DNA from: Methylopumilus sp947499625
GTDB taxonomy: Bacteria > Pseudomonadota > Gammaproteobacteria > Burkholderiales > Methylophilaceae
Length of the DNA: 64,000 bases
Direction of reading: 5' to 3'
NCBI GenBank assembly: GCA_965234475.1
Contig: OZ248397.1
Location: forward strand, 1,258,216 to 1,322,215
Shown: piece by piece, positions 1 through 9,321 of the stretch
Layout of the letters: every line of letters starts with the position of its first letter
Numbering within the stretch: the stretch's first letter is position 1
Program-made: the position numbers and the translations under genes
The notes under the pieces: model-generated
Database searches by the model: none
Told to the model about the DNA's origin: nothing
The model's input: the letters and a program-made list of their open reading frames with translations, nothing else

Positions 1-140
1 GATTGTTGGGCCCCTTCCCCGATCGCCATCATCAATATCACAGCGCCTACACCAATCACCATACCTAACATAGTTAAGAATGTGCGAAGACGATTTGCAC
101 CCATGGCATGCCAGGCTTCACTTAACATGGAAAAAAACAT
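1..140 (-). CDS. macB: MacB-like ABC transporter permease, N-terminal fragment
   Basis: Only the first 46 or so codons are inside the window. Reading leftwards from an ATG at 140 gives a short N-terminus (MFFSMLSEAWHAM) and then a hydrophobic stretch rich in Gly and Val, ending in the GEGAQQ motif. This is the typical first membrane segment of MacB/LolC-type permeases. The start codon abuts the stop of the ATPase gene, so the two are translated together. In this family the periplasmic domain couples ATP hydrolysis to substrate delivery into a TolC channel. Whether the rest of the gene is intact cannot be seen. Confidence 0.85.
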   Translation of the reverse strand, partial: MFFSMLSEAWHAMGANRLRTFLTMLGMVIGVGAVILMMAIGEGAQQ

Positions 141-848
141 TTAAGCCTCTACCTTTTCTTTTGTATTGCGGTGATCTTCTACAATTTTTCCATCTAAGAA
201 ACGCACTTGTCGGCTCGCGTGATCTGCAATATCGTTTTCATGAGTGACAATAATAATGGTGTTTCCAATTTGATTAAGCTCATCAAATATTTTCATAATT
301 TCACCGCTCGTTTTACTATCTAAATTACCTGTAGGTTCATCGGCTAAAATAATGCGCGGTTGATTAACAAGAGCTCTTGCAATAGCCACTCGCTGCTGCT
401 GTCCTCCTGAAATTTGACTTGGCTTGGAATCAAAATAATTACCTAATCCCATTCTTTCTAAAATATTTTTAGCTATCTTTGTTCTTAATTCTTTTTGATC
501 TTCAGCATAAACTAATGGTAATGATACATTTTCAACTAAGGTTGATCGCGCAAGTAAATTAAACCCCTGAAAAACAAACCCAATGGTTTTGTTTCGAAGT
601 TTTGCTAGCTCATTACTACTTAAAGATTTAACGGAATGACCATCGAGCATGTATTCCCCTTTGGTAGGCCGATCCAGGCAGCCTAAGATATTCATGAAAG
701 TCGATTTACCTGAGCCTGAAGGGCCCATGATTGCAACATATTCGCCATCATCAATCGTTAGATTCACATCTTTGAGAACAGGAAAAACGCCTGCAGCAGT
801 ATCGTAATCTTTATAAAGACCCTGAATCTCAATGACTTTTTTTGTCAT
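141..848 (-). CDS. MacB/LolD-type ABC transporter ATP-binding protein
   Basis: This 235-residue cytoplasmic ATPase powers the MacB-type permease encoded immediately after it. Walker A GPSGSGKS lies at residues 42-49, the signature SGGQQQR at 147-153 and Walker B IILADE at 166-171, followed by the D-loop and the switch histidine in VTHEND. Length and motifs match the LolD/MacB ATPase family, in which the ATPase may be separate from the permease, as here, or fused to it as in E. coli MacB. It sits 3 bases after the adaptor gene and directly against the permease, in the order TolC, adaptor, ATPase, permease. The substrate (macrolide, peptide, siderophore or lipoprotein) cannot be told from sequence. 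Confidence 0.93.
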   Translation of the reverse strand: MTKKVIEIQGLYKDYDTAAGVFPVLKDVNLTIDDGEYVAIMGPSGSGKSTFMNILGCLDRPTKGEYMLDGHSVKSLSSNELAKLRNKTIGFVFQGFNLLARSTLVENVSLPLVYAEDQKELRTKIAKNILERMGLGNYFDSKPSQISGGQQQRVAIARALVNQPRIILADEPTGNLDSKTSGEIMKIFDELNQIGNTIIIVTHENDIADHASRQVRFLDGKIVEDHRNTKEKVEA

Positions 849-851
849 AGA

Positions 852-2054
852 TTAAAAGACTCGTGGCGGACGACTCGGGCCTTGTGCATTTGAACCGCCC
901 GGTTTTTGATCTGTTGACATGTCAGCCGTAATCACAAATTCATTCGGCTTAATATCTGAAGACACTATCTCAGTAAATTTGCCATTCGTAATGCTTGTTT
1001 TAACCCTAATCATTTCAGGCTTGTTGTTTCTTAAGACATAAACTTTGCCAGAACCTAAACCGTCGTTGTTTGTTTTAGCTTTATTGTCATCTGATTTTTT
1101 ATCTTTCTTCATGGCTAATTTCATTTCTTCATTTTTAGGTCGATAACGTAAAGCCGCGTTAGGTACTAATAAAACATTGTCATGTTTTGCAAAATTAATA
1201 TTCACGTACGCTGTCATGCCTGGTAATAAAAGTTGATCTGGATTATCCACTGAAATCACGACGTCATAAGTCACAACATTCGCTGTATTTGTTGGATTGA
1301 GTCTAATTTGTTTAACCATACCTTCAAAATTTTGATTAGGAAATGCATCTACATTAAATTTAGCTGTTTGGCCGACTCGAATACGTCCAATATCTGCTTC
1401 TGCATAACTTGTATCGATTTGCATCTTGGATAAGTCTTGCGCAATTTTAAACAAGGTCGGTGTTTGTAAGCTTGCTGCCACCGTTTGACCGACATCTACC
1501 ACACGGTCCACAACAACGCCTGCCACAGGTGACTTAATAATGGAATAGCCATAATTCGTTTGATCACGTTTGAGTTGTGCTTTGGTCGTACTTAATTGCG
1601 CTTCGGCAGATTTTAAAGCTTGAATCGCTTGATCAAGCTCTTGTTTAGATACATATTCTTGTTGTAATAAGTTTCGCATTCTTGCTTCATTCGCTTTGGC
1701 TAATTCGAGCGAAGCTTCATTATTTTTTACATTACCTAGCGATTGTGCAATTTGTGCTTTAAATAATTCATCTTCAAGCTCTAAAAGGATTTGGCCTTTT
1801 TTTACCTGATCGTTATAGTCCGCGTAGATTTTTTTAACACGACCTGAAACTTGGGTGCCCACATTCACAAGCGTCACAGGATTGATCGTACCATTCGCTG
1901 TCACATTTTGTTCAATATCGCCCATCGTGACTGGCTGGAGTCGATATAAATCTTCAGGTTTCTTTTTATTCGAGAGTTGATACACATAATAGGCACCAAA
2001 TAGAAAAGCTAAAATTAAAGCAATATTAATTAAATGAGTGGCTAACTTTTTCAT
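852..2054 (-). CDS. macA: MacA-like periplasmic adaptor (RND/HlyD family)
   Basis: A 400-residue membrane fusion protein linking the inner-membrane MacB complex to the TolC channel. One N-terminal membrane anchor (about residues 7-25) precedes a lipoyl-type barrel half (VGTQVSGRVKKIY), a long alpha-helical hairpin with heptad character (about 105-170), the returning lipoyl half (SPVAGVVVDRVVDVGQTV) and a beta-barrel domain (RIRVGQTAKFNVDAFP). The region around residues 315-335 is Lys/Asp/Asn-rich and low complexity, inside the membrane-proximal domain. The C-terminus is Gly/Pro-rich (GPSRPPRVF). It lies between the TolC and ATPase genes with gaps of 5 and 3 bases, so one operon is very likely. 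Confidence 0.92.
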   Translation of the reverse strand: MKKLATHLINIALILAFLFGAYYVYQLSNKKKPEDLYRLQPVTMGDIEQNVTANGTINPVTLVNVGTQVSGRVKKIYADYNDQVKKGQILLELEDELFKAQIAQSLGNVKNNEASLELAKANEARMRNLLQQEYVSKQELDQAIQALKSAEAQLSTTKAQLKRDQTNYGYSIIKSPVAGVVVDRVVDVGQTVAASLQTPTLFKIAQDLSKMQIDTSYAEADIGRIRVGQTAKFNVDAFPNQNFEGMVKQIRLNPTNTANVVTYDVVISVDNPDQLLLPGMTAYVNINFAKHDNVLLVPNAALRYRPKNEEMKLAMKKDKKSDDNKAKTNNDGLGSGKVYVLRNNKPEMIRVKTSITNGKFTEIVSSDIKPNEFVITADMSTDQKPGGSNAQGPSRPPRVF

Positions 2055-2059
2055 ATGTT

Positions 2060-3469
2060 TTATTGTCTTTTCTTTTCGGGTAATTTCTGAATCATTGCAT
2101 TATCAAGGACACCTATCGATTGAGCAAGAGTTGTTCTTGCAATATTCCAATTTAAAACTGATTGTATTTTTTGTTGTTTTGCATTGGCTAAAGCACTTTG
2201 TGCACTGAGCGTATCAATGATATTTCCAACGCCTTCTTTGTAACGTCCTAATGACACACGCGATGATTCTTCGGCGCTCAAAAGTAAAACATTAGACGCA
2301 GCAATCGATTCATTCGCTGTCTTTAAATTTTGATAAGCCGTCCATACATCAAGGGATACCTGAAGTTTTAGCTGATCTCTTTTTGAAGCATTCAATTCTG
2401 CAGTGGCTTCAGCTGAACGGATCAGATAAGTAGGTTTGTATCCTTCAAAAAGAGGGATACTTAAAAAAAGTCCAAGTTGCGAACTATTTTGAGAGGTTTG
2501 TCCTAATAAATTTTCATCATATTGATTGGAAGCGTCAATCCTAAATTTAGGTTTAGCATCTGCTTTGACGGACTCAATTTTAGCTAATGAGGCTTTTAAT
2601 TGTGCTTCGCTAGCCATTAAGTCAGGCCTTTGGAGCCTTGCCTGCTCAATTAAAGCATCAATATCTTGATCTATTAATTCAGGAATATCATCAAGCTTGC
2701 TGTCAGCAATTTGAAAATTAATATTTGCAGGCGCTCCCATGACGTTAGCAAGATTTCCATAAGCCACTTTCAATGTGCCTTCGTTTCTGAGTTTAGTAAG
2801 TGTGGCATTGGCAAATGAGGTTTGCGCTTGAAGTTTGTCTGCAGGGGTTGCAATGCCCGCAATATACTTAGCCTCTGCTGATTTAAAACTTTCTTGAGAA
2901 AGACGCTCAGTCTCAATCGACGCATTGAGAATTGCTCGACTTGCATGAACTTGATAAAAGCCATTCACTGCAGCTAATAGCACAGTTTGGACTGTTGCAT
3001 TTTGAGTGGCACTTGCTGCCCTTAAAAGCTGATTGGCATTTTCAAAATTAGCATCGCGACTGCCGAAATCATACAAAAGATAAGATGCAACAATTCTGTT
3101 TGTAGCATTCGAATAGTTTGTTGTCCGATTTTTATTTTCTGTTACTGACAAAGTGTCTGTCACTGATGGAAAGAATAGTGATCGCGCTACGCCAACTTGT
3201 GCTGATTGAACTTTAGCGTTTGCATAAACTTCTCTTGTTTGAGGGTTACGACAAAGGGCCGCTTCGGTGACTTCGACCAAAGATAAAGGTTTGTCATAAG
3301 ACTTCTGACTGCATGGGTCGCTTACTGACGGGTCGATATACCCTTGGGGAATAAGTTGAATATTCTCTTCTTTTAAATCTTTATCTGAATACCATATTGA
3401 TTCAAGCGCGAAGGCTGGAATAAGGGTCCCTAATAAAGAAAAGGTAAGAAAAAAACGAGAAAAATTCAA
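2060..3469 (-). CDS. TolC-family outer membrane efflux protein
   Basis: A 469-residue outer-membrane channel protein, first gene of the MacAB-type operon. Residues 1-22 form a signal peptide ending around FALES. Two internally related OEP halves follow, with the long alpha-helical stretches typical of TolC (for example the region near LDVWTAYQNLKTANESI and the YKEGVGNIIDTLSAQSAL motif near the C-terminus). The YKAGVGTxxDVLxAQ-like motif and the length match the AdeC/OprM and TolC group. It should form the exit duct for the MacAB-like pump downstream. Two other TolC-family genes lie in this window (3813 and 33775), each with its own partners. Confidence 0.92.
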   Translation of the reverse strand: MNFSRFFLTFSLLGTLIPAFALESIWYSDKDLKEENIQLIPQGYIDPSVSDPCSQKSYDKPLSLVEVTEAALCRNPQTREVYANAKVQSAQVGVARSLFFPSVTDTLSVTENKNRTTNYSNATNRIVASYLLYDFGSRDANFENANQLLRAASATQNATVQTVLLAAVNGFYQVHASRAILNASIETERLSQESFKSAEAKYIAGIATPADKLQAQTSFANATLTKLRNEGTLKVAYGNLANVMGAPANINFQIADSKLDDIPELIDQDIDALIEQARLQRPDLMASEAQLKASLAKIESVKADAKPKFRIDASNQYDENLLGQTSQNSSQLGLFLSIPLFEGYKPTYLIRSAEATAELNASKRDQLKLQVSLDVWTAYQNLKTANESIAASNVLLLSAEESSRVSLGRYKEGVGNIIDTLSAQSALANAKQQKIQSVLNWNIARTTLAQSIGVLDNAMIQKLPEKKRQ

Positions 3470-3702
3470 ATGTAAAAATCTTTATAAAAAACAGCTTGTT
3501 AAGTGCCTCATAATGGACAAAATTTTATCATGAGAGCACGTTGGGTAGACTAGGTTCAAGCCTATTTAATTCAAAAAATAAGGGAAAATTATTTGGCTAA
3601 ACTTAAATAGCGGTCTTGCGTAATTAAGTCGATTCACAATGACGTACAATTCGATACAATTATTATAGCCGACAAGACAAAAAAGGCACCCGTTTTTATA
3701 TC

Positions 3703-3728
3703 TATTTTGATGCGATTGTATCAAAATA
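3703..3728. repeat. Inverted repeat, candidate operator of the metal-efflux operon
   Basis: Nine-base arms TATTTTGAT and ATCAAAATA are perfectly complementary around an 8-base spacer GCGATTGT. The site lies 85 bases upstream of the czcC-like start and upstream of both TATAAT hexamers, so it could bind a dimeric regulator. A related word GATACAAT occurs about 55 bases further upstream. The assignment as an operator is inference. Confidence 0.4.
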
Positions 3729-3800
3729 ATCACGCTTAAATCTCTGATTTTTATAATAGTTTTAGTATTCAGATTTTATAAAAAATTACGCTTAATACAG

Positions 3801-3806
3801 TATAAT
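3801..3806 (+). promoter_or_regulatory. Candidate -10 box directly before czcC-like gene
   Basis: A perfect TATAAT ends 6 bases before the only ATG available to the czcC-like gene (3813). If it is used, transcription would begin at or next to the start codon, giving a leaderless message. No good -35 hexamer is seen 16-18 bases upstream. A second TATAAT at 3752-3757 would give a normal leader of about 50 bases. Confidence 0.35.
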
Positions 3807-3812
3807 TTACCT

Positions 3813-5060
3813 ATGCGCTCTTACCTTTTTTTAGTCATTTGGGGATTCATTTGCTTGAATTCCACTGCCTCACAAGCGATTGGCGCACCTCAATTTTCTT
3901 TAGAGCAATTATTGCAACTTGCTGCACAAGAAAATCCCATCATGAATATATTAAAAGCACAGGAAGATGCTGCACGCTCATCAATTAAAACAGCAGAGTC
4001 TTTTTTAAATCCTGAAATTGAAGCAGGATCAGGCCCCAGCAAAGACAGAATTACATCGCAAGACAGAAAAGATAATTGGGGCGTTACCATTTCTCAGCCA
4101 CTTGAATTTCCTAATGTAAGAAGTGCAAGACGTGCAATTGCGGAATCTAAACTGCAATATTCAGAATCTAGTTCGTTGGCTACTAAAGTAAATTTGAATT
4201 TACAAATTAAAAAACGTTTTTATAATGTCATTCAAAATCAGGAAATATTAAGAATTGCAGAAAATGATCGAGATTCTTTACGTGATATTCGTGGACGCGT
4301 AGCGCTTAAAGTAGATGTGGGAGACTCGCCTCGTTATGAACTTATTAAAGCTGACACTGAACTCATTTCGGCAGAGCGAGATGCACAAGCTGCTAAATTA
4401 AAAATTTATGAAAGTAAGCTTTACTTAAAAGGGCTTGTTGGGAAATCGATTCCCGATGAATTCGATGTAATTGGTATCATGCCTGACTCAAGCATCAAAC
4501 TTGATATCAATCAAATACGTAATGAAATTAACAATAGCCCTAGAATAAAGCAAATTAAAGCCGCTTCTGAAGTGGCGGAAAATCGTTTACGTCTGGAAGA
4601 AAAATTAGTCACCCCTGGCGTCACTTTAAAAGCAGGCGTTAATCAGGATCCTGATTTAACAAGTTATCGCTTTGGATTAAGTATCCCTTTGCCTTTATGG
4701 AATCAAAGACAAGGACAAATAGGTGAAGCGAGTGCTAACTTTCAAGAAGTTCAAGCGCAATTGAGCGATCAAGAACTTACCTTAACCCGCGATGTTGAAT
4801 CTGCTTATCAAAGATATTTAATTGCACAACAACAAGTAACTATCTTTGAATCAAGTTTACTTAATCAAGCTGAATCTGTATTAAAAGTAGTGGAGGCGGC
4901 TTACCGATATGGTGAGAGAGGTATTCTAGAATATCTTGATGCACAACGCACTTTCCGACTTGTTAAAAAAGATTATTTAACGGCACGTCATGATTATGTT
5001 GTAGCTATTTTAGACATTGAACAATTACTTGGTATTGAACTCATGAGGAATCAAATCTAA
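3813..5060 (+). CDS. CzcC-like outer membrane factor of a metal RND pump
   Basis: A 415-residue TolC-superfamily protein of the CzcC/CusC type. An N-terminal signal peptide (about residues 1-22, ending ASQA) is followed by the OEP fold; WGVTISQPLEFPN and FGLSIPLPLWNQRQGQIGEA are characteristic of CzcC proteins, as is EYLDAQRTFRLVKKDY near the C-terminus. It forms the outer-membrane exit for cations pumped by the CzcA-like protein. Its stop overlaps the start of the czcB-like gene (TAATG), so the two are translationally coupled. The start is the only ATG upstream of the signal peptide. Confidence 0.92.
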   Translation: MRSYLFLVIWGFICLNSTASQAIGAPQFSLEQLLQLAAQENPIMNILKAQEDAARSSIKTAESFLNPEIEAGSGPSKDRITSQDRKDNWGVTISQPLEFPNVRSARRAIAESKLQYSESSSLATKVNLNLQIKKRFYNVIQNQEILRIAENDRDSLRDIRGRVALKVDVGDSPRYELIKADTELISAERDAQAAKLKIYESKLYLKGLVGKSIPDEFDVIGIMPDSSIKLDINQIRNEINNSPRIKQIKAASEVAENRLRLEEKLVTPGVTLKAGVNQDPDLTSYRFGLSIPLPLWNQRQGQIGEASANFQEVQAQLSDQELTLTRDVESAYQRYLIAQQQVTIFESSLLNQAESVLKVVEAAYRYGERGILEYLDAQRTFRLVKKDYLTARHDYVVAILDIEQLLGIELMRNQI

Positions 5061-6205
5061 TGAAAAAGTGTTTATTTTATTTATTGCTCATTTTATCTCT
5101 GCTGACGATTGGGCTCGTTGGCTGCTCAAAAAAACAAGAGGTTGCAAAAGAAGAGAAGAAAGACCCGCTCGAAATAGTTATTACGCCTATCATTCAAAGC
5201 CAAATTAAAATTGATAAAGCAGATAAGGCTGAAATTAGTGAGGCAGTGAATGTGCCCGGTCGTATCGAAGTTCAACAAAATCGACTCGCTAAGATTGGCT
5301 CTCCTGTGACCGGACGTGTCAGTGACATTCAGGTATCTTTAGGGCAAATTGTCAAAGCAGGTCAAATTCTAGCCAAAGTAAATAGCGTTGAACTCACCCA
5401 AACACAATTGATTTTCATTAAAGCTAAGCAACAAATTGGCCTTAAAACAAAAGCAGTGGTTCGCGCAAAACTTTTATTTGAAGCCGATGTGATCAGTAAA
5501 GCTGAAATGCAACGTATTGAAGCCGAACTTGATTCAGTCACAGCGGAATTTGATGCCACAGAAGATCAATTAGAAATTTTAGGTATGACAAAAGCTGCTA
5601 TTCAAAAACTATCGAACTCTAGCACTGTTAATTCTTATAGCGATGTCACAAGTCGCATTGCAGGTATTGTGATCTCTAAACATGTCAATATTGGTCAAGT
5701 AGTTCAGCCTGCGGACGAACTTTTTTCTGTGGCAGACTTAAATCATCTTTGGGCAGTGGCTGAAGTGCCAGAGCAACAAGTGGCTTTTATTCAAAAAGAT
5801 CAAGAAGTGGCCATCGACATTCCGGCGCTTGATGATACACGCGTCAAAGGGAAAATTATTTATGTAGGTGATATTGTCAACCCAGAAACAAGAACCGTAT
5901 TAATCAGAACTGAAATAGATAACTCAAATCAAATGTTAAAACCGGATATGTTGATTACCGTGACCGTGCAATCTAAAAAAATATCTAAACTTGCCGTTCC
6001 ATCCTCAGCCGTTGTCCGAGAAAATGATCGTAGTTATGTTTTTGCGCAAATAGGTCCTAATAAATTCCGTCTAAGAGAAATTGAAATTGGTTCTCGTGAT
6101 GGCAACATGGTCAGCGTCTTAAGCGGTATTACCATCGGAGAAACTATTGTGGTGGACGGTGCATTCCATCTTAATAATGAGCGCAAAAAGAAAGAACTTG
6201 AATAA
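5060..6205 (+). CDS. CzcB-like periplasmic adaptor, lipoprotein
   Basis: A 381-residue membrane fusion protein connecting the RND pump to its outer-membrane channel. The N-terminus has a lipoprotein signal with lipobox LVGC (Cys at residue 22), so it is anchored by lipid in the inner membrane. Lipoyl half-motifs (GSPVTGRVSDIQVSLGQIV and SRIAGIVISKHVNIGQVV) flank a helical hairpin at about residues 110-175, and VADLNHLWAVAEVPEQQV is typical of CzcB/CusB adaptors. No His-rich metal-binding N-terminal extension, as seen in some CzcB proteins, is present. It overlaps the previous gene by one base and is 2 bases from czcA. Confidence 0.92.
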   Translation: MKKCLFYLLLILSLLTIGLVGCSKKQEVAKEEKKDPLEIVITPIIQSQIKIDKADKAEISEAVNVPGRIEVQQNRLAKIGSPVTGRVSDIQVSLGQIVKAGQILAKVNSVELTQTQLIFIKAKQQIGLKTKAVVRAKLLFEADVISKAEMQRIEAELDSVTAEFDATEDQLEILGMTKAAIQKLSNSSTVNSYSDVTSRIAGIVISKHVNIGQVVQPADELFSVADLNHLWAVAEVPEQQVAFIQKDQEVAIDIPALDDTRVKGKIIYVGDIVNPETRTVLIRTEIDNSNQMLKPDMLITVTVQSKKISKLAVPSSAVVRENDRSYVFAQIGPNKFRLREIEIGSRDGNMVSVLSGITIGETIVVDGAFHLNNERKKKELE

Positions 6206-6207
6206 AG

Positions 6208-9200
6208 ATGATTGAATCGCTTGTTAGGGGGTCCATTCAACAACGACTAGTTGTGCTTGTGATTGCATTAATGCTGATGCTTGCCGGCGTTTTTGCAGTT
6301 AAAAAACTTTCCGTTGACGCATTCCCAGATGTGACCAACATTCAAGTCTTAATTGCAACGAATGCCTCCGGCAAATCGCCCGAAGAGGTTGAACGCTTTA
6401 TTACAGTTCCCATTGAAATCGGTATGACAGGATTGCCTGGCTTAACTGAAATGCGGTCTCTTAATAAAAATGGACTCTCACTCATTACATTAGTATTCAC
6501 TGATGACACAGGCGTCTATTTCGCAAGACAACTCGTTATGGAACGTCTAGCAGAAGTTATGTCAAAAATGCCAGAGGGGGTGACGCCTGTTTTAGGTCCA
6601 GTTTCAACAGGCCTGGGCGAAATTTATCAATACACATTAGATAAGTCTTCTGATGGCACTAAAGAGCTTTCTCAAGAAGATTTAACTGAAAGACGCAGCG
6701 CGCAAGATTGGGTCGTAAGACCGTTGCTTCGAAGTATTCCAGGCGTTGCTGAAATTAATTCACAAGGCGGGTATGTCAAACAATACCAAACGCTTGTCGA
6801 CCCAGATCGTTTAAGTCATTACGGTTTAAAACTGAGCGATGTTTATTTAGCACTCGCTAAAAATAATACGAATAGTGGCGCAGGTGTTCTTCCTCAATAT
6901 GAAGAACAATATCTCATACGAGGTGTAGGCCTTATTCAACATCTTGATGATATCCGTGCCATCGTTTTAAAAGAACGTAATGGTGTGCCTGTCTATATGA
7001 GAGATGTAGCTGAGGTAAAGCTTGGTCACGAAGTTCGTGTGGGATCCCTCATTAAAAATGGTGATACTGAAGCCGTGGGAGGTGTTGTCATGATGATGCG
7101 AGGTGGCAATGCCAAAGAAGTCGTTTCTCGAATTAAAGCGCGCGTTAAAGAAATCAATGAAAAGAAAATGCTCCCTGGCAATCTAGAAATTAAACCCTTC
7201 TATGATCGAAGTGAACTTGTCGATGCAGCACTGCTTACCGTCATTAAAGTCCTCATCGAGGGTGTGATTCTTGTGATTGCAATTCTTTTCTTATTCTTAG
7301 GTGATGTACGTTCAAGTCTTATCGTGGTGATGACCTTATTATTGACACCGCTCATGACATTTATGGTGATGAATTACTATGGTATCTCAGCTAATCTTAT
7401 GTCGCTCGGAGGACTTACTATTGCGATTGGTCTTATGGTCGATGGATCTGTCGTGGTCGTTGAAAACACTTTTCATAGGCTGGGTCATGACAAAAGTACG
7501 GGAAAACTTCGAATTATTTTAGAGTCAGCTACTGAAGTAGGTAAGCCTGTTTTATTTGGTATTGGTATTATTATTTTAGTGTTTTTACCGCTTATGACTA
7601 TGCAAGGCATGGAAGGTAAAATGTTCGCACCTCTGGCAGTGACGATTGCGATTGCTTTATTTATTTCGTTAATTTTATCTTTTACCTTAACGCCTGTCTT
7701 ATGTTCTTATTTTTTAAAAGGAGGCAATGGTGATGATACAAAAATTATCCAATGGATTAAAAAGCCTTACCTTCTTTTACTTCAAAAATCATTACACAAT
7801 GAACGTAAAACAATGTTGATTGCGGTTAGCGCCTTTGTTTTTTCAATTTTCATTATTCCTTTTTTAGGTACATCATTTATTCCAGAAATGAAGGAAGGCT
7901 CCATTGTGCCGGGCATTCTTCGTGTGCCTAATATCTCTCTGGAAGAGTCGAATGAAATGGAAAAACAAGCCATGAAAGCGATCATGACTGTGCCTGGTGT
8001 GAAGTCAGCTATATCTTCTGTGGGCCGAGGAGAAAGTCCAGCAGATCCTCAAGCACAAAATGAATCCACGCCTATCGTAAGCTTAAAACCAAAAAATGAA
8101 TGGCCCAAAGGTTGGACACAAGATGACATCGCCGATGCCATTCAAGAAAAACTGAAATTCTTGTTAGGTGTTCAAGTGATTATGATGCAGCCTATTTCAG
8201 ATCGCGTTGATGAACTGCTTACGGGAGTGAGGGCTGATGTGGCTGTTAAAATCTTCGGTGAAGATTTGCGGGTACTTAAAAGTAAAGCCGATGAAATTGC
8301 AAAACGTGTCTCTAAAATTCCGGGGGCTGCAGACATTAAAATTGAAAAAATTTCAGGCCAACAATACCTTAATATTAATTTAGATCGTCAAGCAATTGCA
8401 CGATATGGATTTAATGCTTCTGACATCAATGATTTTATTGAAACGGCCATTGGTGGCAAGATTGCAACGCGCGTTTTCGAAGGTCAGCGAAGTTATAGTG
8501 CCGCAGTCAGATTTCCTGAAAATCATCGTAATGATGTCGAAGCTATTAAAGATATGCTCATGACAGCGCCAAATGGCTCAAGGATTGCTTTAAAAAATCT
8601 TGCACAAATTGAATTACGAGATGGACCTGCACAAATTAGTCGTGAATTTGCAAAACGAAGAATTGTGGTTGGTATTAATGTAAAGGATCGTGACTTGGGT
8701 GGTTTTGTAGCAGAGCTCCAAAAAATGATCAATGACGAAGTGAAATTACCTGGTGGCTATTATTTTGAATACGGCGGTCAATTTGAAAACATGCAGCGCG
8801 CTTTAAGTCATTTGGCCATGATCGTTCCTATTACGATAGCTGCTATTTTCTTCTTACTCTTTTTGCTTTTTAATTCACTTCGTTACGCCACCATGATCAT
8901 TACGGTGCTTCCTTTTGCAGCAATTGGCGGTGTGTTTGGTTTAGCAATTACTGGTGAATATTTATCTGTACCAGCATCGGTTGGATTTATAGCACTTTGT
9001 GGTATCGCCGTTTTAAATGGTGTGGTACTTATCACATGCATCCAGGGCTTAAGAAGAGATGGTATGAATCAATTAGAGGCTATTACCGAAGGCTGTAAAC
9101 AACGCTTGCGACCCGTTCTAATGACAGCTACAGTGGCTTTACTAGCGCTTGTTCCATTCTTATTTGCCACAGGTCCTGGGTCTGAAGTACAGAAGCCGCT

Positions 9201-9303
9201 AGCCATTGTAGTGATTGGTGGCTTGATTACGTCAACCATACTAACGCTTCTTGTATTACCTACGCTTTATAAGAAATTTGAAGAGCCTCACATTGAAGCT
9301 TAA
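6208..9303 (+). CDS. CzcA/CusA-family heavy-metal efflux RND transporter
   Basis: A 1031-residue inner-membrane proton antiporter that moves metal cations from periplasm or cytoplasm to the outer channel. It has the 12-segment RND layout with two large periplasmic loops; AFPDVTNIQV and the GxxEIYQYT region are typical of the HME subfamily. In TM4 the sequence is AIGLMVDGSVVVVEN, with Asp412 and Glu419 as proton-relay acids; the first acidic residue of classical CzcA (the DFG motif) is replaced, as in CusA-like and other HME groups. A Co/Zn/Cd or Cu/Ag assignment is therefore open. It is the third gene of the operon, followed after 18 bases by a PII-like gene. Confidence 0.93.
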   Translation: MIESLVRGSIQQRLVVLVIALMLMLAGVFAVKKLSVDAFPDVTNIQVLIATNASGKSPEEVERFITVPIEIGMTGLPGLTEMRSLNKNGLSLITLVFTDDTGVYFARQLVMERLAEVMSKMPEGVTPVLGPVSTGLGEIYQYTLDKSSDGTKELSQEDLTERRSAQDWVVRPLLRSIPGVAEINSQGGYVKQYQTLVDPDRLSHYGLKLSDVYLALAKNNTNSGAGVLPQYEEQYLIRGVGLIQHLDDIRAIVLKERNGVPVYMRDVAEVKLGHEVRVGSLIKNGDTEAVGGVVMMMRGGNAKEVVSRIKARVKEINEKKMLPGNLEIKPFYDRSELVDAALLTVIKVLIEGVILVIAILFLFLGDVRSSLIVVMTLLLTPLMTFMVMNYYGISANLMSLGGLTIAIGLMVDGSVVVVENTFHRLGHDKSTGKLRIILESATEVGKPVLFGIGIIILVFLPLMTMQGMEGKMFAPLAVTIAIALFISLILSFTLTPVLCSYFLKGGNGDDTKIIQWIKKPYLLLLQKSLHNERKTMLIAVSAFVFSIFIIPFLGTSFIPEMKEGSIVPGILRVPNISLEESNEMEKQAMKAIMTVPGVKSAISSVGRGESPADPQAQNESTPIVSLKPKNEWPKGWTQDDIADAIQEKLKFLLGVQVIMMQPISDRVDELLTGVRADVAVKIFGEDLRVLKSKADEIAKRVSKIPGAADIKIEKISGQQYLNINLDRQAIARYGFNASDINDFIETAIGGKIATRVFEGQRSYSAAVRFPENHRNDVEAIKDMLMTAPNGSRIALKNLAQIELRDGPAQISREFAKRRIVVGINVKDRDLGGFVAELQKMINDEVKLPGGYYFEYGGQFENMQRALSHLAMIVPITIAAIFFLLFLLFNSLRYATMIITVLPFAAIGGVFGLAITGEYLSVPASVGFIALCGIAVLNGVVLITCIQGLRRDGMNQLEAITEGCKQRLRPVLMTATVALLALVPFLFATGPGSEVQKPLAIVVIGGLITSTILTLLVLPTLYKKFEEPHIEA

Positions 9304-9321
9304 ATTCATAGGATAACAATC

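Larger units (their letters stand above)
3470..3812. other. Divergent intergenic region between MacAB and Czc operons
   Basis: This 343-base AT-rich gap separates the leftward MacAB-type operon from the rightward metal-efflux operon and must carry both promoters. No open frame of note is present. It holds a 9-base-arm inverted repeat at 3703-3728 and two TATAAT hexamers on the plus strand (3752-3757 and 3801-3806). The words ATCACGCTTAA and ATTACGCTTAA recur about 55 bases apart near its right end. No regulator gene is adjacent. Confidence 0.6.
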
